Assembly: GCA_008704415.1 (NCBI GenBank)
Contig: VXIS01000142.1
Coordinates: 48,102-112,101, forward strand
Length of the DNA: 64,000 bases
Source: Sphaerosporella brunnea
Taxonomy: Eukaryota > Ascomycota > Pezizomycetes > Pezizales > Pyronemataceae
Direction of reading: 5' to 3'
The position numbers were made by a program, and so were the translations under genes. The notes under the pieces were generated by a model. It searched no databases and had not been told where the DNA came from. It saw nothing but the letters and a program-made list of their open reading frames with translations. Numbering within the stretch: the stretch's first letter is position 1; the number at the start of each line of letters is the position of its first letter. Positions 57,616 through 64,000 of this stretch are shown here, in pieces.

Positions 57616-58658
57616 CGTTGCGCGTTTGGTGGGCAGGAGAAAATCGCGGTTGGCTTAGTTACGGCGAGCTCTCTCCTTTTCTTCAAGACTCCTTACTCCT
57701 TAAGACTCAAAATGAATTTTAAAACTTGTTTTTACTTTTTCTAATATTTTTTATTATTTTTTTTTTATTTTGTATTCTACTCTATGTTACTTCTAACTCT
57801 ACAGCTCTTTCCGCAGCACCACTTCACTACATCTCACTCGCCCTCCCCCCGCACAGCGTACTCGTACTTGTACCGCACATCAATCCATCCCTGTGCCGAT
57901 CCCCCTCCCCCTCCCCCAAAAAGCAATACAAAAACACGGCACAGCTCCCCCCACAGACAAAAAAAAAAAACTCCCGAAACCCGTGAACGGTCCCGGTCCC
58001 GGCTTCCCCTAGTTCGCCTAGAAAAAAAAAAAAAAAGAAAGAAAGAAAAAAAGCAAAGCAAACCCAACTGCCGTGTTTTGCGTGGCCAAGAGCCGGCGGC
58101 GGCGTATTTCACAGTTTGAAGGTATGTAAAGAAGCTGATACTGGAAGGAACCACATACTTTCATACCTACTCGATACCTTCCTTACCCACGCCTTCGAGA
58201 GAGGAAAAAAGGAAGGTGGTAATAGTTGAACACATACATCACATAACACGGACACACAAAAAAAATAACGAAAAGAGTCATATCGATAAGTTTGAAGAGG
58301 AAAAAAAGTGAGCCGGAGAATGAATGCAGACATGATGAACGACTAACCACCTCGTTTTCAACCTACAACATAGGTAGATGCAAAAACAGGGCAAGCTTGC
58401 GGGTAGGATACATCGATCAGTAACAGCTAGCACAAAGATGACGGGAACAAAAAAACACATAAGAATGAGCAAAAAGAACTCCACTCCTTTACGCCAACCA
58501 AAAGTCCGACACACGCATACACACAACATATCACGCTCGCTGCTGTCAACAAACTCGCAACTAACCAAAATCTCTTTTCTCTCTTTCGCTCGCGCGCGCG
58601 CCAACTCTGATGATGTCCACTGTCTACCTGTTCTAATGCCATTCTCGCCGCCATCCAG
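57616..58658. other. Intergenic
   Basis: RIT1 promoter side and 3' flank of the DUF2841 gene, with T-rich (57720-57775) and A-rich (57958-57970, 58021-58050) stretches. No gene seen. Confidence 0.45.
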
Positions 58659-60841
58659 TCATTCCATCTTCGTTCGGCCATTGCCGTCCTCCCCTGGTAA
58701 ATCGCGATGCAGGAATTCCGTAAATCCTAGACTATTGGTGTGCGTTGCCGGGCCCATCGGATTGGATGCATCATATTGGTCGCCGCCGCCTTCACCTCCC
58801 ATATTCGACGGTCGATTTCCCAGCTGAGCCTGTTGATGGCCCTGGAACTGGCCACCTCCTACCGGGGTCTGTGGATTGCTGGCAGATTGGCGAGGCATGT
58901 TGAATGAAGAATGGCCCGATGATGATCCCGGCGAGAAGGGATACATCATAGGCGGTGCCGGCCAGGAGGTGTGCACGGAATTCGCGGTGGGCGGAGGTAG
59001 TGCAGAGGGGTTCCGGCGCACCATCATGAAATAATCCGCACTCCGCATTTCAATGAATGGTTGCTCTGGAAGCGGCGATGCTGTTGTAATGCTGGATTGC
59101 GCTACGTAATTCGCGGTGTATCCTAGTGCCGAGTCCACGCCACCGGATGCGCCGGAGCCTGCATAGGGATTATGACCGGGTTGGGAGTGCATGGAGGCTG
59201 AATCATCGCGGCTGCCCATGCGTGAGGGGACTCGCATGTCCATGTCGCGGCCATCTGAAAGGTTCACCATGTCACTCTGAACCGACATCCGTCGGTCTTG
59301 CATCGAGCCGGCACTAGATGTGCCAATTGGGGAGGCAATGCTTGGACGACGCATTTGCGGGGACTGTTCCTTTGCTGGAGGGCTTCGAATGATTTTCTCT
59401 GATGCGGCAACGTAAACAATGGTACTAGGCGCTGCGAAATGTTAGCATGCCGGTCACCATATTGGAGTGCAAAACATACGCAATTCACTTCGCTCGAACC
59501 GCTCCTCTTGCCTCGCAACTTGGTATATCTCGTTCAGCAAGGGGATGCGTTCCTTAGGAATCTGGACCATGACCTCTGAGGTAGCCGCCTCGAGTTTGTC
59601 TATAGGGACCTTGCGGCTCCTCAACATTGTCAACAGTAGCGTCAAGCGTTCTATTCTAAGTTAGAAACATCACAACAAACAACCGAGCCTCCTTTTTTTT
59701 CTTTTCTTTTTCTTTTTTTAACGCACCAGGTTTCATCAGATGGTCCGGCTCCTTGTGCCGGACGTCTCGTGGCCACCATGCTGGCTTGCTCTCCTCTCCA
59801 CGGTTGTACGGGAAATTGGACTGCTTTTTGGGCTCGACAACCTTGATCCAGGCCTTAGCCACAACCTTGCACATTAGTTGCTGCATCTGCCGCAGGCGAG
59901 TCATGTAAAACGTTGTGACGGCAGCTCGATCACCGATGATAAGAGGTTGATAATCTTCGGAACTGATGCCCTCTGCTATATCATCCGATCCCGAGGAACC
60001 TCTCCGCTCAGTCGGAAGCTCGGCCCTGGGGACGCTCTTCTTTTTCCTGGAAGTTCCCGAATCGTCTTGGGATGGCCGCTTCTTCATGTGCATCTCCATA
60101 TCCTTCTGATGTTGAGCTTGAGCACGCAGCATGCGTTCCTCGTGCGACATTCCTCTCCCGTGCTCCTCATCCCAGTCTTCATCCTCCTCATCAACACTGT
60201 GGCTTTGTTCTGGACGACGGGCCTTCTTATCAACACTTTCCCTCTTCCGACGAACCTTCTTTTCATTCGCAGTACTGACCGCAATCAGCTTAGCATCCTG
60301 TTTGGCCTCGTCGGTGATCCATCTATCTCGGTAGGCTTGGAAGGCGCTCGTTGTTGACATTTCCAGATTACCCTTCGCATCACAGACGATCAGAAGGAAC
60401 TGGCTCGAGGTTGCATTTGCATGCTTCACCAACTGCTTTTGCACATGCTTTAAAAATTCGCCAGGCTCTACCTATCCACCGCATTTAGATCTCAGTCTCT
60501 GCACGGGCACATACTTTATAAAAGACAAACCAACTCTCAGTCGGCAACGACCGGTCCCCAGATGGTTGTTTCGAATAAAAACAGTTGAGAGGGCAGTGGC
60601 AAGCGTGTCATGAAAAAAAATAAAAATAAAAAAAAATAAAAAAAAAAGTGTAGATAACCAGTGAGAGAAAATCGCACACGGTGCACGGTGGTGCAACAAC
60701 ACCACGAGGGCCGATCAAATTTATATATAAAAAGGCGCGTACCAAAGACTTTGTTCGAGTGTGCCGGAGAGGTTTGCTGCCTCCACTGACGGGCATGGGT
60801 GGCATTTTGCCAATCGCCATGGATGATGCGGATTTGTCCAT
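58659..60841 (-). CDS. DUF2841 domain protein
   Basis: Exons 60841-60743, 60471-59727, 59650-59480 and 59431-58659 give 595 aa. The DUF2841 region (about residues 220-300) shows FYMTRLRQMQQLMCKVVAKAWIKVVEPKKQ, then PYN and WWPRDVRHKEPDHLMKPERL. Upstream is a charged linker with basic clusters (KKVRRKRE, RKKK) and downstream a helical AATSEVMVQIPKERIPLLNEIY segment and a Ser/Met/Pro-rich tail. DUF2841 proteins occur across Pezizomycotina, including one in the A. fumigatus hrmA-associated subtelomeric cluster; their molecular role is unknown and nuclear location is inferred. Intron 1 is about 270 bp, far longer than others here, so the first exon is the least sure part. Confidence 0.75.
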
Positions 60842-62404
60842 GGTGACTCCTTGCTTTTGCAAACGGCGGTGGTCCCTGGCGGGAACAAGGCCAGGCAGTC
60901 AACAGCGATGCTCTGCGAGCGTCTTTCGAGAGATCCTGATCTGCGTCAATGTACAAAATCTAACAATCCACCCCCCCTCCCCCCCGCATCAACAACATAC
61001 TCGACCCTACCCCTTGCGTGGTATCACCTCAGTCTGTGTGAGTTGGTGGAAGGATAGCTGAAGTGCAGCAGGTGTTTCGCAGACAAGGCTAAGGTCTGAG
61101 ATGGGAACGACTCCAGGGAACGAGGCGATGATGTGATGAATGTTTTGTGACTAGCGGCGTGCGCGCAAGAGCAGCAGCAGCAGTCGCGTTTCCGTCGCTG
61201 CCCGCTTTCTTGCGATCTCGGATCTGGCGGCGACGAGTAAGACAGTGGGGAAACTAGACTACAATTAACTGAAGCCGTTTCCTTTCGTCAGTAAAACTTC
61301 TGAAACAATCCAACCCAAGCAGGCGCTTGATCTCTGTCCGCAATCGATATCTTGAAGAATGCGAGAAAAATAAAATAAAAAATAAAAAATAAAAAGGCCC
61401 ATTCTGAGATGGGAAAAACTGACGTGGTATGTGTCCGACAGGAACTGTCAGCAGTTCCTGGAGACAAGAGCGAACACCCCTGGCGAATCCCCACAAGCCG
61501 GAAGAGACCGTTTGGGTCGCTGTCTGCGATCTGATCGAGGCAGATAGAAAGCCTGCCTATCCGAAGGAACAAGATATATCAGGGGGTTGAACTGTCAAAA
61601 AAGTACCCTTCACGCACAGTAGGGTAGTAGAGCAAGGGACAAACAAACAGGCAAATGATCAGACAGATGGATGACCTCTAATGCAGGGTTAACGGAACTG
61701 CTGTTAAAGAGTAGAGGAACTATAAAAGCACCAAAAACGCTCGCCGGTGCGGATGATGTGATTTGCAAGAACAGGACTTTGCGCCTCCAGAAAAATAACG
61801 AAACCGAGACAGAAAGAACTGGGAGACAAAACAGCAAAAAAGGGCAATCCCAAAGAGAAGTTGTAAACACCCACAGAGTGGTGATTTTTTTCTTTTTTTT
61901 TTGATTTTTTTTTTTTGGGGGGAGGGGGGGGGGGGGGGGATTGGAGTAATTTACAGGTAACAACCTTGCGGGATGCGACGATGTCCGTAATGATCGCGGA
62001 TGCTACTGAGCGGACAGGGCCTTTCCCCGGTTGAAGCAGAATAAGCAAGTTGATTGAGTGCTGGTGTAGGATGACGATGACGATGCTTTTTTTGTGGTGC
62101 TGGATGTTTTTTGCTTGCTTTTCCGTTGCTTTTTGGGGCTTTATGATGATGCCGTGCTATTCTCTAGTTTGGCAGACAGTATGTGGAGCAATCGCAGCGC
62201 TGCAAGTGTGGTGCGACTTGCGGACTACGTGACAGCCAAGGGCTTACGACGCGTAGGAAAGGCGGCAGCAGCAGTCACCGCGAGGGCGGGGGAAGAAGGC
62301 AGAAATCGGTCTCTAAAGGGAAAGAAAGTGATGGAGGGAAAAGTGATCCGTGTGCGGACGAGCTTGTAGCTGTTGCGCATCCGTCTGTGTGTGGTGTGCT
62401 TCTC

Positions 62405-62418
62405 TGCTGGCTGCTGCT

Positions 62419-62453
<35 letters not shown>
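62405..62453 (+). repeat. (CTG)n microsatellite, interrupted
   Basis: CTG/CTGG units, about 15 copies, in the gene-free end of the window. Confidence 0.9.
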
Positions 62454-62454
<1 letters not shown>

Positions 62455-62917
62455 ATGTGATGGAATCCGGATGGAGGGTGTTGTGCGGGATCGTGGCTCA
62501 CACCCGCTCACCCATACACGATGATGGCCGTTCTGAGAGGCTCTGGTTCTGGTGCTCGATGGGGGGAGATTGCCTAGGCCTGTGCGTGCATTCCGAGAGG
62601 GTACCGATCCTGGATGCCCAAAAGGTGACGGCAGCACAACACTGAGGAGGGGCCCAACGAAAGATGATATGTGACGATGGGGGTGGACTGGGAGGGGGGA
62701 GGCAGTTTATTATGGCGTACCACAATATATAAAGTGGGCGGCCAACACTTATGTGGGCAGCTCGAGGGACGACTGGCAGGCAGCTGCTTTCCGAACGAAT
62801 GTCAGGTTCGCCAGAAGACGTGGGTGCGGTAGTATTGCGCACATCTTGGGCCGTTGCACAAACAAGCAGTTCAGTTTTTCCAACTCAGGGTCCGAGAACT
62901 GTGCAGTGCAGTGTTTG

Positions 62918-62918
62918 G

Positions 62919-62952
<34 letters not shown>
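62918..62952 (+). repeat. (CTG)n microsatellite
   Basis: About 11 pure CTG units, 465 bp from the previous tract. Confidence 0.9.
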
Positions 62953-62953
<1 letters not shown>

Positions 62954-64000
62954 GGGGCTAGCTGGCAGGGATGCCTTGGTGGGCCACAGCCAAACCCCGC
63001 AATCGTCGCTGGGAACGGTGAGATGTGGAAGGCCCAGCGTGGAAGTACTAACGCCTGCGTGGCGGCCTCGGCGGCTGAGATCCCTCCAGGCTCCGGCTGC
63101 TGCAAGAGCACACTTCACCGCCCCATTCGCCAAACATCACCCCCCCTGTCAGACACACTGCTTCCCTCTGCTCCGCTCTCGCGCCACTGGCGAGATCCTT
63201 CCATGCCACCAGCACACCCCCTTCCGTGCATTTCAACCAGAAGGCCGCAGCAGCGCAGATGCTCGTCCTCGTCCATCTCCACCACCACCACCACCCCCCC
63301 CCCCCCCCAAAATCGTCATATCCAAGCAAGCAGGTAAGCAAGCAAGCGTCATCAAGCCGTTCAAATAAACCCGCCCCATAAAAGGAAAACCCGCAACGTC
63401 GGTACATGTAAGTCGCTCGAACTTCCGGTAGCCGACAGTCGCCCAATCGTGGCGGCTGTCTGACTGTTTGACGTTTGTGCTTGGCGGGCACATCAATCTG
63501 CACAGACGCGACGAACCGGCTGGACGTGAACAAAAAAGCAAAGAAAAACCCATCGTCGGGCCGGCTTGTCAGCCGCCAGCCCTATGCGTGAAGTATCTAT
63601 CACGTAGGTCTGTATCTGTACGAAATAAATACACACGGCACATTTCCGACAAAGAACCTGTCATCCCATAAAAAGATCCGTCAACTGCGGCAAGATATCA
63701 ATCAATATCAATCAAGATCAGCGGCACTGCATAATCCGTGCACGAAAAGACAGGCCAGCGAAAGGACCCTGCGCAAGGTACATTGCATGATGTGTAATAT
63801 CGCAAGCAATCTATCTACCTAGGCATGTTAAAAACCCTGGACAGAAAAGGTGATTCTGTCCCTCGTTTCCACTCCCCTTGTCGCCGCTGCTACTGCGGCG
63901 CTACGGCCAGCCGTTAGCACAGGAAAAACGGTTGTGAAAGCATCGGGAATCACTCGGTTAAATTATTTGGCCGAAACAACACCACGTAATGACGTACATA

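Larger units (their letters stand above)
60842..64000. other. 3.2-kb region without supportable gene
   Basis: Contains A/T- and T-rich tracts (61360-61395, 61887-61940), two CTG microsatellites and a C-run (63295-63309). Open frames are short or built on the repeats. It may be a long promoter or 5' leader of a gene beyond the window, or a non-coding transcript. Confidence 0.45.

Overview
The window reads as nuclear DNA of a filamentous ascomycete (Pezizomycotina). Genes lie on both strands and most are split by 50-100 bp GT-AG introns with CTAAC/CTGAC-like branch sites. The proteome is fungal: an Ams2/Spt21-type GATA factor, AP-2 mu, INO80, Pdx1, Rit1, a DUF2841 protein, and a fungal ULD/ankyrin protein. 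Assembling exons by eye gave about 24 protein-coding genes and two tRNA genes. For almost all split genes the summed exon length is a multiple of three, which supports the models. No expression data were available, so all splice sites are inferred from sequence.

Layout. 0-7 kb: Ams2/Spt21-like GATA factor (minus, 3' end outside the window), a nested pair of MITE-like elements (3343-3804), a DUF4598/NOPCHAP1-like acidic protein (plus) and Golgi GDPase GDA1 (minus). 7-16 kb: a DeSI-thioredoxin-PUL protein, tRNA-Glu, a short-chain dehydrogenase, RPA3, mitochondrial IF-3, an F-box/ankyrin protein, a second tRNA-Glu in opposite orientation, and a 393-bp TA-flanked inverted-repeat element. 15-32 kb: Rad4/Dpb11-like BRCT protein, RMND1/Mrx10-like mitochondrial protein, compact PIP kinase, Hsp20/30 chaperone, PP5 phosphatase, a conserved fungal protein, SUMO E1 subunit Aos1 and AP-2 mu.

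32-41 kb is an accessory-looking island. A DUF7580-type gene (minus) and a large gene (plus) are divergently arranged over about 305 bp. The plus gene encodes C2H2 fingers, a fungal ubiquitin-like domain and about 14 near-identical ankyrin repeats. Gene-poor DNA of 1.3 and 1.8 kb flanks the pair. This architecture recalls fungal allorecognition/innate-immunity genes and is the best candidate for an undescribed system here.

41-64 kb: succinate dehydrogenase anchor subunit, INO80 ATPase, a Spo12-like mitotic-exit protein, Pdx1 (vitamin B6), an unrecognised membrane protein, a 9-bp minisatellite (about 21.6 copies), the initiator-tRNA modifier Rit1, a DUF2841 protein, and a final 3.2 kb without a supportable gene.

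Most genes are unlinked housekeeping functions (chromatin and replication: Ams2, Rad4, RPA3, INO80; mitochondrion: IF-3, RMND1-like, Sdh4; trafficking: GDA1, AP-2 mu). No biosynthetic cluster or operon-like arrangement is visible.
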